Under the pieces are notes generated by a model. It was not told where the DNA came from. It worked only from the letters and a program-made list of their open reading frames with translations, and ran no database searches. A stretch of DNA of 64,000 nt from Saccharopolyspora sp. NFXS83 (GTDB lineage: Bacteria; Actinomycetota; Actinomycetes; Mycobacteriales; Pseudonocardiaceae). The translations under genes and the position numbers were made by a program. Location: positions 113,516-177,515 of the forward strand of contig NZ_JAPFGB010000016.1 of assembly GCF_026241095.1 (NCBI RefSeq). Reading direction: 5' to 3'. Below, piece after piece: positions 1 through 8,742 of the stretch. Position 1 is the stretch's first letter, and the number at the start of each line of letters is the position of its first letter.

Positions 1-1275
1 CGGGTTCTCGTTGCTGCGCTTGCTGATCAGGTCCAGGTCGATGTCCACCGCGGAGTCCACCGAGGAGCGGGTCAGCGAGTAGCGGGCGGCGTCCACGCCG
101 ACCGCCTCGACCAGGTCCTCCAAGGTGACCACGGTGCCGGCGCGCTTGCTCATCCGGACCGGTTTGCCCTCGCGCACCAGGTTCACCATCTGCCCGATGA
201 GCACCTCGACGGCGTCCGGGTCGTCGTCGAACGCGGCGGCGGCGGCCTTGAGCCTGCTCACGTAGCCGTGGTGGTCGGCGCCCAGCATGTACAGGCACAG
301 GTCGAAGCCGCGGCCCCGCTTGTCCCGCAGGTAGGCGACGTCACCGGCGATGTAGGCCGTGGCGCCGTCGCTCTTGATCACGACGCGGTCCTTGTCGTCG
401 CCGAACTCGGTGGAGCGCAGCCACCAGGCGCCGTCGGCGAAGTACAGGTGCCCGGAGGCCTTGAGCTGCTCCACCGACTCGCTCACGGCGCCGGAAGCGT
501 GCAGCGAGTCCTCGTGGAAGAACACGTCGAAGTCGGTGCCGAACTCGTGCAGGCTGCGCTTGATCTCGTCGAACATCAGGCCCACGCCGACCCGGCGGAA
601 CGTCTCGTGCCGCTGGTCCTCCGGCTGCTCCAACGCACCCGGCTCGGCTTCCAGCACCTGCCGCGCGATGTCGGCGATGTAGTCGCCGCCGTAGCCGTCC
701 TCCGGCGCGGGCTCGCCCTTCGCCGCGGCGAGCAGCGACAGCACGAAGCGGTCGATCTGCGCGCCCGCGTCGTTGAAGTAGTACTCGCGGACCACCTCGG
801 CGCCCTGCGCGGACAGCGCGCGGCCCAGCGCGTCGCCGACCGCGGCCCAGCGGGTGCCGCCCAGGTGGATCGGACCGGTGGGGTTCGCCGACACGAACTC
901 CAGGTTCACCCGAAGGCCCTGGTAGCGGTCGCCACGCCCGAACTCGGCGCCCGCGGACACGACGTCGCGCACGATGCCCGCCTGCGCGTCGGTGGCGAGC
1001 CGGAGGTTGAGGAAACCCGGACCGGCGACCGTCACCTCGGTGATGCCGTCCTGACCGGTCAACGACTCGGCCAGCCACGTCGCCAGGTCGCGCGGCGACA
1101 CGCCGACCTTCTTCGCGACCTGCATGGCCACGTTCGTCGCGTAGTCGCCGTGCTCCGGGTTGCGGGGGCGCTCCACGGTGACCGTCTCAGGCAGCACGGA
1201 CACATCCAGTTCGCGTGCGGACAGCACGTCGACGGCGGTGTTGCGGACGAGATCAGCGAGCGCGGCAGGAGTCAC
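1..1275 (-). CDS. argS: arginyl-tRNA synthetase, C-terminus cut by window edge
   Basis: Class I aminoacyl-tRNA synthetase that charges tRNA-Arg in the cytoplasm. 425 codons are visible; the family is about 550 residues, so the anticodon-binding C-terminus lies left of the window. Seen: the HIGH-type motif [10 protein letters not shown] (residues 131-140) and the KMSKS equivalent MSKR (375-378). The GTG at 1275 is chosen because the N-terminus (TPAALADL...) looks like actinobacterial ArgS and a TAGACT box (minus strand, 1288-1283) lies 7 bases upstream, suggesting a leaderless mRNA. It is divergent from the DUF3105 gene. In mycobacteria argS points toward rpmE; here it points away. Confidence 0.96.
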   Translation of the reverse strand, partial: MTPAALADLVRNTAVDVLSARELDVSVLPETVTVERPRNPEHGDYATNVAMQVAKKVGVSPRDLATWLAESLTGQDGITEVTVAGPGFLNLRLATDAQAGIVRDVVSAGAEFGRGDRYQGLRVNLEFVSANPTGPIHLGGTRWAAVGDALGRALSAQGAEVVREYYFNDAGAQIDRFVLSLLAAAKGEPAPEDGYGGDYIADIARQVLEAEPGALEQPEDQRHETFRRVGVGLMFDEIKRSLHEFGTDFDVFFHEDSLHASGAVSESVEQLKASGHLYFADGAWWLRSTEFGDDKDRVVIKSDGATAYIAGDVAYLRDKRGRGFDLCLYMLGADHHGYVSRLKAAAAAFDDDPDAVEVLIGQMVNLVREGKPVRMSKRAGTVVTLEDLVEAVGVDAARYSLTRSSVDSAVDIDLDLISKRSNENP

Positions 1276-1282
1276 CCGACAA

Positions 1283-1288
1283 AGTCTA
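1283..1288 (-). promoter_or_regulatory. argS -10 box (TAGACT), leaderless
   Basis: TAGACT on the minus strand, 7 bases before the argS GTG. This spacing places the predicted transcription start at the start codon. Confidence 0.55.
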
Positions 1289-1429
1289 AGGATGAGTCGT
1301 CGCTGTTCAGCGAACGGGTGCGAGCAGCAGCCGAGTCCGCTGCACTGCGGGTAATCGCGCGGTGACCCGAATGTGAGAGCGTGACGCACGACGTGTTCGA
1401 CGTACGCCCACCGGTGGCCGCGGGATCTC

Positions 1430-1435
1430 TAGACT
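1430..1435 (+). promoter_or_regulatory. -10 box (TAGACT) for the DUF3105 gene
   Basis: TAGACT about 50 bases before the chosen start at 1485, leaving room for a leader with a ribosome site. No clear -35 is visible. Confidence 0.4.
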
Positions 1436-1484
1436 GGCGAGCCGGGTCACCTGGCGACCGATGGCGAGACGAGGTCCGAACAGC

Positions 1485-2285
1485 ATGGCGAGCGGTAAGA
1501 AGAACAAAGCGATGCGCAAAGCACGCGGTTCCGTGGTGCAGCAGCGCTCGATCCCGTGGATGACGTTGTCCGGAGTCGGGGTCGTCCTCCTCGTCGCCGT
1601 CGTCGTGTTCGGGTACGCCTACGTGCGCTACGCCGACCAGGCCGAGTCGCGGGAGGCGCAGGCGAAGGCCGAGGCCGCGGCGGCGCCGTTCAAGCCCACC
1701 CCGCAGAACCCGGACCCGTCGAAGAACATCCCGGACGTCGAGACCGCCGACTACGCGGGCCAGCAGCACGTCACCAGCACCCAGCGCGTCGCCTACGACA
1801 AGACCCCGCCGTTCGGCGGTCCGCACGACGGCATCTGGGCCGACTGCACCGGCGTCGTCTACCCGCAGGCGGTGCGGACCGAGAACATGGTGCACTCCCT
1901 GGAGCACGGCGCCGTGTGGATCGCCTACGACCCGGCGAAGGTCGACGAGGCGGGCAAGGCGAAGCTCAGCCAGCGGGTGGAGAACAAGCCCTACACGATG
2001 ATGTCGCCGTACCCGGAGCTCGACAGCCCGATCTCGGTGCAGTCCTGGGGCCACCAGCTCAAGCTCGACAGCCCCGACGACCCGCGCATCGACCAGTTCA
2101 TCGCGGCGCTCAAGCAGAACCCGAACAACGTCTACCCCGAGGTCGGCGGCTCCTGCCAGGCCTACCCTGGCGCGTTCGACACCCAGAACCCGCCGCCGTT
2201 CGACCCGACCCCGCCGCCCGCGGACGCCATCCCCATGAGCGGGGAAGGCACCCAGCCCGGGCAGGGCGAGATGGGCGGACGGTGA
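1485..2285 (+). CDS. DUF3105 membrane-anchored protein
   Basis: Function unknown; a DUF3105 family protein. A lysine-rich N-terminus and one transmembrane segment (about residues 25-46, WMTLSGVGVVLLVAVVVFGY) are followed by an outside domain. That domain carries family residues such as HVTSTQRVAYDKTPPFGGPH, an ENMVHSLEHGAVW stretch and a C-terminal Pro-rich tail. An in-frame ATG at 1461 is possible, but ATG 1485 has a GAGG about ten bases upstream and a typical MASGKK start. The stop overlaps the GTG of the next gene (GTGA), so the two genes are translationally coupled. DUF3105 and DUF305 genes are often neighbours (family knowledge). Confidence 0.9.
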   Translation: MASGKKNKAMRKARGSVVQQRSIPWMTLSGVGVVLLVAVVVFGYAYVRYADQAESREAQAKAEAAAAPFKPTPQNPDPSKNIPDVETADYAGQQHVTSTQRVAYDKTPPFGGPHDGIWADCTGVVYPQAVRTENMVHSLEHGAVWIAYDPAKVDEAGKAKLSQRVENKPYTMMSPYPELDSPISVQSWGHQLKLDSPDDPRIDQFIAALKQNPNNVYPEVGGSCQAYPGAFDTQNPPPFDPTPPPADAIPMSGEGTQPGQGEMGGR

Positions 2286-2959
2286 GCGGTCCGGACGGGG
2301 CAGCGGGTCCGCCGCTGCCCGCGCGCATCGCCGTCGCCGTCGGCGCCGCCGTGGCGCTGCTGCTGCTCGGCGGCGCGCTCGGCCTGCTGCTCGCCACCCC
2401 GGCGAAGGACTCCGAACCCGCTGCCAGCAACGTCGACATCGGGTTCGCGCAGGACATGTCCACGCACCACCAGCAGGCCGTCACCATGGCCACGCTCGCC
2501 CGGGAGCACGGGGCGGACGTGGCGGTGCGCCAGCTGGCGTTCGACATCGAGACGAACCAGCGCGACCAGATCGGGCGCATGCAGGGCTGGCTGAACCTGT
2601 GGGGCGAACCGGTGAGCGCCGCCGGGGCGCCGATGCAGTGGATGCAGGGCGGCGGGCACGAGCACGGCACGGATCACCACGCCATGGCAGGCGGAGCCAC
2701 CATGCCCGGCATGGCCGACACCGCCGAGCTGGATCGGCTGCGCTCGCTCAACGGGCCCGCGTTCGACACGTACTTCCTGCAGCTCATGCTGCGCCACCAC
2801 GAAGGCGGGGCACCGATGGCCCGCTACGGCGCCGAGCACGCCGGGCTCGCGCCGGTGCGCGGGCTCGCCGCGAACATGCTCGGTTCGCAGGGCAGCGAGA
2901 GCGAACTCATGCGCGGCATGCTGGCCGATCGCCGCGTGCCGCCGCTGCCCGCGGGCTGA
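2282..2959 (+). CDS. DUF305 membrane-anchored protein
   Basis: Protein of 225 residues with an N-terminal transmembrane segment (about 15-38) and a DUF305 domain, a ferritin-like helical fold by family knowledge. Seen: the two family signatures DMSTHHQQAVTMA and LMLRHHEGGAPMA, each with a His pair. Between them sits a His/Met-rich stretch (MQWMQGGGHEHG..HH) that could bind copper; that role is inference. The GTG start at 2282 overlaps the DUF3105 stop. The exact function is not known. Confidence 0.9.
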   Translation: MSGPDGAAGPPLPARIAVAVGAAVALLLLGGALGLLLATPAKDSEPAASNVDIGFAQDMSTHHQQAVTMATLAREHGADVAVRQLAFDIETNQRDQIGRMQGWLNLWGEPVSAAGAPMQWMQGGGHEHGTDHHAMAGGATMPGMADTAELDRLRSLNGPAFDTYFLQLMLRHHEGGAPMARYGAEHAGLAPVRGLAANMLGSQGSESELMRGMLADRRVPPLPAG

Positions 2960-3010
2960 CACCGGCCCGTTCCACCCCTGGCACGACGCGTGGACCCCGC
3001 GCGCAGCGGT

Positions 3011-3062
3011 GCGAGGAGGGGAACCTTCCTGTCACCCGTGACAGGAAGGTTCCCCTCCTCGC
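3011..3062. repeat. 52-bp palindrome family, copy 1 (perfect)
   Basis: Two 25-base arms around a CC centre, every base paired. The left half itself folds as AGGAGGG-GAA-CCTTCCT. Located between the convergent DUF305 gene and a membrane-protein gene. No T-run flanks it. Confidence 0.95.
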
Positions 3063-3068
3063 GGGGCG

Positions 3069-3455
3069 TCAGCCGCAGTGCGCGCTGGTCGTGGCGTTGC
3101 GGATGAGGAAGACCGCCAGCAGCGCGAGGGCCGCACCGCCGAGCGCGAGCATGGGCATCAGCGGCACCTGGATCCGGTCGACCGTGAGCGCAACCCCGAA
3201 CATCATCACCGGGTACGCGAACCGGAGGCCGAAGCGCTGCCACCCGTTCGACCACCGCACCCGGCCGCCGGTGAGCAGCGCGAGGCCCGCGGCGAACCCG
3301 AGCAGCACCGGGACCGACAGTTCGAAGCCCGGCTCGCCGTGGTCGAACGACCAGGTCAGCAGTGCTGCGACCCCGGTGGCGGCACCGAGGAACAGCAACG
3401 GCAGCGAGATCCACAACCGGACCGTGAGGTTGCACAGGACAGAGCAGGGCAGCAC
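3069..3455 (-). CDS. small four-helix membrane protein, unknown
   Basis: Not recognised. About 128 residues with four hydrophobic segments: LWISLPLLFLGAATGVAAL, LSVPVLLGFAAGLALL, a third at FGLRFAYPVMMFGVAL, and MLALGGAALALLAVFLI at the C-terminus. The start is uncertain: the GTG at 3455 gives a compact protein, while an open frame continues upstream to 3593 with non-membrane, low-quality sequence that was excluded. It is convergent with the DUF305 gene across palindrome copy 1 and divergent from rpmE. Confidence 0.6.
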   Translation of the reverse strand: MLPCSVLCNLTVRLWISLPLLFLGAATGVAALLTWSFDHGEPGFELSVPVLLGFAAGLALLTGGRVRWSNGWQRFGLRFAYPVMMFGVALTVDRIQVPLMPMLALGGAALALLAVFLIRNATTSAHCG

Positions 3456-3691
3456 GGGTAAAGGATGATCGTGCGCTGCTCCGCCCGCACTGCTCAGCGG
3501 CGACCACTCGGCGGACGGTCGTCCCGTCGCGCTGGGCGGTCGTGCGGCGCCGCCACGAGGAATAACGTTCGGCCCGCCTGCGTTCCAGGTCAACGCATTC
3601 GGTCTGGCAGAATGACAGGCCGAGTCGGCTCCGGTTCACCTCGCGATGACGGTCGACGAGGACCCGGCGGCCCCGAACAGGAGGACACGCT

Positions 3692-3919
3692 TTGAAGGCG
3701 GACATTCACCCCGAGTACGTCACCACCCAGGTGAACTGCGGCTGCGGGAACAGCTTCACCACCCGGAGCACCACCAAGGCCGGCAGCATCACGGTCGAGG
3801 TCTGCTCGAACTGCCACCCGTTCTACACGGGCAAGCAGAAGATCCTGGACACCGGCGGCCGGGTGGCTCGTTTCGAGGCCCGCTACGGCCGTCGTCAGAA
3901 GGACGGCGCCCAGAAGTAG
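3692..3919 (+). CDS. rpmE: 50S ribosomal protein L31 (zinc form)
   Basis: Large-subunit protein L31, 75 residues, of the zinc-binding C+ type: Cys16, Cys18, Cys38 and Cys41 are all present (NCGCG and CSNC). The start is a TTG, chosen because a strong AGGAGG (3679-3684) sits seven bases upstream and the [10 protein letters not shown]-terminus is universal. A rho-independent terminator follows directly, then prfA, the usual neighbour. Zinc-type L31 is commonly replaced by a Cys-less paralogue under zinc starvation; no paralogue lies in this window. Confidence 0.98.
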   Translation: MKADIHPEYVTTQVNCGCGNSFTTRSTTKAGSITVEVCSNCHPFYTGKQKILDTGGRVARFEARYGRRQKDGAQK

Positions 3920-3927
3920 CTGAGCCG

Positions 3928-3970
3928 ACGGCGCCCGCTCTCGCGCACTGCGCGGGGCGGGCGCCGTTTT
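3928..3970 (+). terminator. rho-independent terminator after rpmE
   Basis: Eleven-pair stem (ACGGCGCCCGC, 3928-3938, with its complement 3957-3967) followed by TTTT. Confidence 0.85.
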
Positions 3971-4052
3971 CGTGTCGAACCCCGGCCGGGTTCGGCCCGC
4001 ACCGTTCCGTTCAGCCGGTCCCGTTGCCGGTCCAGGAGTGAAGAGGGTTCCC

Positions 4053-5126
4053 GTGGAAACGTCGAAGCTCGAAGAGTTGCTCGCCGAGCACGCGGAACTG
4101 GAGCGGCGGCTGGCCGAGCCGGACGTGCACGCCGACCAGGCCACCGCGCGCAAGCTCGGGCGCCGCTACGCGGAACTGACCCCGCTGGCCAAAGCAGCCG
4201 CCGAATGGGAGCAGACCCGGTCCGACCTGGCCACGGCGCGGGAACTGGCCGCCGAGGACGACGGGTTCGCCGCGGAGGCCGATGCGCTCGCCGAAGAACT
4301 TCCCGCGCTGGAGACGAAGCTCACCGAACTGCTGCTGCCGCGGGACCCGCACGATTCCTCCGACGTCGTGCTGGAGGTCAAATCCGGTGAAGGCGGTGAG
4401 GAATCGGCGTTGTTCGCGGGCGACCTGCTGCGGATGTACCTGCGCTACGCCGAGCGGCAAGGCTGGCGGGCCGACGTGCTCGACGCCACCGAATCCGACC
4501 TGGGCGGCTACAAGGACGTCACGGTCGCGGTGAAGACCAAGGCCGGGGACACCGGACCCGACGGCGTCTGGGCGAAGCTGAAGTTCGAAGGCGGCGTGCA
4601 CCGCGTGCAGCGGGTGCCGGTGACCGAGTCCCAAGGCCGGGTGCACACCTCCGCCGCCGGGGTGCTGGTGTACCCGGAGACCGAAGAGGTCGAAGTCGAG
4701 GTCGACGAGAAGGACCTCCGCATCGACGTGTACCGGTCCTCAGGTCCCGGCGGGCAGAGCGTCAACACCACCGACTCCGCGGTGCGCATCACGCACCTGC
4801 CCACGGGCACCGTCGTGTCCTGCCAGAACGAGAAATCGCAGCTGCAGAACAAGCTGCGCGCCATCCAGGTGCTGCGCGCCCGGTTGCAGGCGCTCGCCGA
4901 GGAGGAGGCGCAGAAGGAGGCCGCCGAGACGCGGCGCAGCCAAGTGCGCACAGTGGACCGGTCCGAACGCGTCCGCACCTACAACTTCGCGGAGAACCGC
5001 ATCTCCGATCACCGGGTGAACTACAAGGCCTACAACCTGGACCACGTGCTCGACGGCGAACTCGACGGGGTGCTCGGTGCGCTGGTCGCTGCGGACCGGG
5101 AAGAGCGGCTCGCTTCCAGCTCGTGA
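4053..5126 (+). CDS. prfA: peptide chain release factor 1
   Basis: Recognises UAA/UAG and triggers peptide release. 357 residues, the usual RF1 length. Seen: the GGQ catalytic motif (residues 233-235, in [16 protein letters not shown]) and the codon-reading tripeptide PVT in [10 protein letters not shown] (PAT in E. coli RF1). GTG 4053 is chosen over an upstream in-frame GTG (4038): it gives the family length and has AGAGGG a few bases before it. Its Gln in GGQ is the substrate of PrmC, encoded next. Confidence 0.97.
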   Translation: METSKLEELLAEHAELERRLAEPDVHADQATARKLGRRYAELTPLAKAAAEWEQTRSDLATARELAAEDDGFAAEADALAEELPALETKLTELLLPRDPHDSSDVVLEVKSGEGGEESALFAGDLLRMYLRYAERQGWRADVLDATESDLGGYKDVTVAVKTKAGDTGPDGVWAKLKFEGGVHRVQRVPVTESQGRVHTSAAGVLVYPETEEVEVEVDEKDLRIDVYRSSGPGGQSVNTTDSAVRITHLPTGTVVSCQNEKSQLQNKLRAIQVLRARLQALAEEEAQKEAAETRRSQVRTVDRSERVRTYNFAENRISDHRVNYKAYNLDHVLDGELDGVLGALVAADREERLASSS

Positions 5127-5156
5127 GGGGCCTCCGAACCGACCGGTGTGTCCGTC

Positions 5157-5177
5157 GTGACAGGAAGGTTCCCCTCC
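5157..5177. repeat. half-copy (right half) of the 52-bp palindrome family
   Basis: GTGACAGGAAGGTTCCCCTC-type right half without a left partner, between prfA and prmC. Confidence 0.8.
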
Positions 5178-5218
5178 GTCCGGGGTGTCGCCTGAACGAG
5201 GCGGCGGATCACGCGCTC

Positions 5219-5224
5219 TAAGCT
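5219..5224 (+). promoter_or_regulatory. prmC -10 box (TAAGCT), leaderless
   Basis: TAAGCT six bases before the prmC GTG. Confidence 0.5.
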
Positions 5225-5230
5225 TGCCCC

Positions 5231-6106
5231 GTGACTCGACAGCCACTGCGCCTGGCCATCCTCGAAGCGGAACGCATGTTGTCCGCGGCAGGCGTGGCGA
5301 GCCCCCGCACCGACGCCGAACTGCTGGCCGCGCACTTGCTCGGCGTGGAGCGGACGAAACTGATGATGGTGCCGCTGGTCGACCCGCCGGTGGTGGAGGC
5401 GCTGCAGGCGCTGGTCCGGCAACGCGCGGACCGGATTCCGCTGCAGCACCTGGTGGGAACCGCGAGCCTCGGCAACGTGACGCTCAGCGTCGGGCCCGGC
5501 GTGTTCGTCCCCCGCCCGGAGACCGAACTGCTGCTGGCGTGGGGGCTCGCGACCCTCGAAGGCGTCGAACGCCCCATCGTGGTCGATCTGTGCACGGGAA
5601 CCGGTGCGCTGGCACTGGCCATGGCCAACGCGCGCCCGGACGCGCAGGTGCACGCCGTGGAAGTCGACCCGCACGCGCTGGCCTGGGCACGGCACAACAT
5701 CGATCAGCAGGCGGTGGCCGGGGACACCCCGGTGCGGCTCTACGCGGGCGACGTGTTCGACCAGACGCTGCTGATGGAACTGGAGGGCCTGGTCGACCTG
5801 GTGCTGTGCAACCCGCCGTACGTGCCGGAGGGCACGCCGGTTCCGCCCGAGGTGCGCGATCACGATCCGCACGGTGCGGTCTTCGGCGGGCGCGACGGGC
5901 TCGACGTGGTCCGGCAGGTCGTCGGGTGCGCGGCTCGACTGCTCCGGCAGGGCGGTGGCCTGGCGATCGAGCACGACGACACCCACGGCGGCTCCGTGCC
6001 CGCGCTGCTCAAGGCGCGGCGCGTGCTCAGCGACGTCGAGGACCACGCCGATCTGGCGGGGCGCCCCAGGTTCGCCACCGCCCACCGGGCCGCCCCCGAG
6101 CTCTGA
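5231..6106 (+). CDS. prmC: release factor glutamine methyltransferase
   Basis: Methylates the Gln of the GGQ motif in RF1 and RF2 using S-adenosylmethionine. 291 residues. Seen: an N-terminal helical domain, motif I DLCTGTGALALA (119-130), the acidic residue after it (EVDPHAL), and the catalytic NPPY (194-197). The GTG start sits six bases after a TAAGCT box and has no ribosome site, consistent with a leaderless mRNA. Downstream of its substrate gene prfA, as in mycobacteria. Confidence 0.96.
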   Translation: MTRQPLRLAILEAERMLSAAGVASPRTDAELLAAHLLGVERTKLMMVPLVDPPVVEALQALVRQRADRIPLQHLVGTASLGNVTLSVGPGVFVPRPETELLLAWGLATLEGVERPIVVDLCTGTGALALAMANARPDAQVHAVEVDPHALAWARHNIDQQAVAGDTPVRLYAGDVFDQTLLMELEGLVDLVLCNPPYVPEGTPVPPEVRDHDPHGAVFGGRDGLDVVRQVVGCAARLLRQGGGLAIEHDDTHGGSVPALLKARRVLSDVEDHADLAGRPRFATAHRAAPEL

Positions 6107-6247
6107 CCCGCCGGCCGAGCCCCGGCTGATCCCCCGCGTAAACCCGCCGGAGTCCAGGTCGTGAGGACCTGCACTCCTGCCGTCGGCTGCCCGATTGCGG
6201 CCGTCGCCCCCGTCGGTGCACTCCTCTCTCCGCACGTCGTGATGGCC

Positions 6248-6299
6248 GCGAGGAGGGGAACCTTTCTGCCACATGTGGCAGAAAGGTTCCCCTCCTCGC
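6248..6299. repeat. 52-bp palindrome family, copy 2 (perfect, matched changes)
   Basis: Same 52-base layout as copy 1, but with CTTTCTGCCAC in the left arm and the exact complement GTGGCAGAAAG in the right arm, around an AT centre. Located between convergent prmC and the coiled-coil gene. Confidence 0.95.
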
Positions 6300-6348
6300 A
6301 TGAGCCCGCGGAACGGCGCGGGGCGCAGGGGGCGGGGGCGGGCGCACG

Positions 6349-6384
6349 AAAAATCCGGCCAGGGGCTGTGCCCCTGGCCGGATT
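6349..6384 (-). terminator. terminator of the coiled-coil gene
   Basis: Fifteen-pair stem AATCCGGCCAGGGGC (6352-6366) with its complement (6370-6384). Read on the minus strand it is followed by a TTTTT run. Confidence 0.9.
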
Positions 6385-6453
6385 GGATCCGTCCAGATGT
6401 GCCGGTGCGCCCGGCGGTGGAACCGGTCCGCGTAGGTGTGTTCGCGCTCCGGG

Positions 6454-8034
6454 TCAGCGACGCGGGCGGGAACCCTGCTCGGCCGGTTCGGCCTTGGGAG
6501 CTCCACCTTGGTTGGCCGGACGCTGCTGCTGCTCGGCGGTGGTGCCGGGGATGGGCAGCTGGATCCGCCGCGTCGGCGGATCGTGCGGGTTCTGCTGCTG
6601 CGCCGGCGCGTTGCCGGGCAGGTTCTGGCGCTGGATCTTCTCCGTCGGCCCGTCACCCGCGGCGGGTTGCGACTTGCGCTGTTCCCGCGGCTGCGGCGGT
6701 CGCTCCTCGGCGACAGCGGTCTCCGCGGACTTGCGCGCCTGCTCGCGCGCCTCCGCGGCGGCTTCCCGCAGCGCGGCTTCCTCTTCGTCCTCCTGCGCGA
6801 GGCGGGACAGCAGCGGAGTCGTCTGCCCGAGCAGTTCGGCGGCGTCCCGCAACTTCCCGGCGACGGTGTCGCGCAGCTCGGTCAGCGAATGCACCTGCTG
6901 GTCGGCCTTGGTGAGCCTGCGCTGGCACTCCTCGGTGGTGACGCCCAGCCGCTTCTCCGCGTCGAGGCGCGCCTCGCGGATGAGGCGTTCGCTTTCGCGG
7001 GTGCCTTCCTCGACGAGCCGGGTCGCTTCGTCCGTGGTCTCCCGGATCATCCGCTCGGAACGCTCGGTGGCCTCGCTGACCAGCCGCTCGGCTTCCTGGG
7101 TGCTCTCCCGCTCGCGCTTCTGCGCGGCTTCGACGCTGTCCTTCTCCCGCTGCTGCGCCGCCGCGGTGCTCTCCTGCTCGCGGCGCTGCGCGGCCTCGGT
7201 GCTCTCCCGTTCGAGGCGCTGGGCGGCTTCGGTGCTCTCCCGCTCCAGCTTCTCGGCGGCTTGGGTGGACTCGGTGGTGAGCCTGGTGGCCTCGTCGGTG
7301 GCTTCGCGGACCCGCCGGTGCGCCTCGTTGGTGCCTTCCCGCAGCCTGCGGTTGGCTTCCTCGGTGGCTTCGCGGACGCGGCGCTGGGCGTCGGCCTTGC
7401 TGGTGGTCTCCTGCTCGGTGAGGGTCTTCATCGACTCGGTCCGCCGCGCGGCCATCGCGATCTCGAAGTCCTCTTCGACCTGCACGCGGCGGGCCTCGGA
7501 CTCCTCATCGGCGCGCTTGCGGTTCTCCTCGGCCTCGCTGGTGATCCGCTCCGCCTCGGCCTTGGCCTTGTCGAGCACCGAGCGGTGCTCCTGCTCCATC
7601 TCGGAGCGGCGGGTGTCGACCTCGGCGATGAGCTTCTCGTAGCGGGTGCGCAGCGCCCCGGCTTCCGCTTCGGAGCGGGAGCGCGTCTCGGCGGCGTCCT
7701 TCTCCGCGCGCGAGCGGATGTCGTTGGCCTCGTCCTGCGCCAGCCGCAGCATCCGCTGCAACCGCTCGCTGAGCCCTTCCAGCGTCGTCGGCGGCTTCGA
7801 CAGCCGTTCCACCTGTCCGCGCAGGTTCTCGATCTCCGAGCGGGAGGACTCGAGCTGCTTCGACACGTCTCGTGCCTGCGAAACGGCCGCGTCGCGGTCG
7901 GAGGTGATGATGCGCAGATCTGCGTCGACCCGTTCGAGATGCTCGTCGACCTGGGCGCGGTCGTATCCGTTCTTGCGAACGAGGTCGAAGCCCGATCCCA
8001 GCGGGAGAAGATCACGGTCGTCGGCGAGGCCCAT
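6454..8034 (-). CDS. DivIVA-like coiled-coil protein with 13 hendecad repeats
   Basis: 526 residues, probably cytoskeletal or polar-growth related (inference). The N-terminus (DLVRKNGYDRAQVDEHLERV, 18-37) looks like a DivIVA membrane-targeting region. Residues 40-215 form a Glu/Arg-rich coiled coil. Residues 222-364 are thirteen consecutive 11-residue units of the type ESTEAAQRLER with no break in phase. A second helix follows, then a Pro/Gln-rich low-complexity tail from about 430. Hendecads make right-handed coiled coils and are known from Streptomyces Scy/FilP-type filament proteins (family knowledge). A single gene, with an ATG start at 8034 and a strong terminator. Confidence 0.85.
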   Translation of the reverse strand: MGLADDRDLLPLGSGFDLVRKNGYDRAQVDEHLERVDADLRIITSDRDAAVSQARDVSKQLESSRSEIENLRGQVERLSKPPTTLEGLSERLQRMLRLAQDEANDIRSRAEKDAAETRSRSEAEAGALRTRYEKLIAEVDTRRSEMEQEHRSVLDKAKAEAERITSEAEENRKRADEESEARRVQVEEDFEIAMAARRTESMKTLTEQETTSKADAQRRVREATEEANRRLREGTNEAHRRVREATDEATRLTTESTQAAEKLERESTEAAQRLERESTEAAQRREQESTAAAQQREKDSVEAAQKRERESTQEAERLVSEATERSERMIRETTDEATRLVEEGTRESERLIREARLDAEKRLGVTTEECQRRLTKADQQVHSLTELRDTVAGKLRDAAELLGQTTPLLSRLAQEDEEEAALREAAAEAREQARKSAETAVAEERPPQPREQRKSQPAAGDGPTEKIQRQNLPGNAPAQQQNPHDPPTRRIQLPIPGTTAEQQQRPANQGGAPKAEPAEQGSRPRR

Positions 8035-8215
8035 GGTGCCACGCTACCTGGAAGGCAACAGCGTTGTGGGAGGTGTGGGCGGGATGACGGGAGAATTCGC
8101 CGACGTGGACCACCTGCTCGGTGGTGCGGCGTCCGGTACCGGGTCGAAAGTCCCTTGACCGGCCGGTCAGTCAAGGCGAACGGTGAGGGAGTCGGCAGCG
8201 CTGGAGGTGATCGAC

Positions 8216-8608
8216 ATGGCCACCATGGCGAACGAACCGTCGAAGATCAAGCCGTGGACCCGGTGGCAGGACTGGGCCGCGCTGGTGCTCGGGGTGTACG
8301 TGATCCTCGCGACGATGTGGACGCGGACCAGCAGCGGCGCGATCTCGGCGATGATCGTCCTCGGGGCGTTGCTGGTGCTCGCCGCGGTGTGGTCGCTCGC
8401 CATGCCCGGCTCGATGACCAGTGAGTACGCCCACATGTTGCTGGGAGTGCTGCTGTTCCTCTCGCCGTGGGTGCTCGGCTACGCGGCGCTCACCGGCGCG
8501 GCGTGGACGTCCTGGGTGGTGGGGGTGCTGGCCGTCGTTGTCGGTGCCGCCGCGCTCCCCGAGGCGAACGTGGCGCACGGCAGGGGCATGGCCGCCGGCC
8601 AGCACTAG
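8216..8608 (+). CDS. SPW-repeat membrane protein
   Basis: About 130 residues with four hydrophobic helices, matching the SPW family by its second-repeat motif LLFLSPWVLGY; the first repeat has a degenerate version (WQDWAALVLGVYVIL). Function unknown. ATG 8216 is chosen because GGAGGTGAT, an almost perfect anti-16S match, lies just upstream; an in-frame start at 8183 lacks a site. Followed by a half palindrome and the tetR gene. Confidence 0.85.
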   Translation: MATMANEPSKIKPWTRWQDWAALVLGVYVILATMWTRTSSGAISAMIVLGALLVLAAVWSLAMPGSMTSEYAHMLLGVLLFLSPWVLGYAALTGAAWTSWVVGVLAVVVGAAALPEANVAHGRGMAAGQH

Positions 8609-8651
8609 GCCGGACCGTCCGGGATTCCGGTTCGGCTCAGCCTGCCGATCC

Positions 8652-8676
8652 GTGACAGGAAGGTTCCCTTCCTCGC
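8652..8676. repeat. right half-copy of the 52-bp palindrome family
   Basis: GTGACAGGAAGGTTCCCTTC... to CTCGC, alone, between the SPW gene and tetR. Confidence 0.85.
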
Positions 8677-8742
8677 ATTCGGCGTCGGGCGTCGGCGTGC
8701 GCTCCGCGCGGTGCTGCTCCCCCGAGGTGGAGAGGCGTGCCG

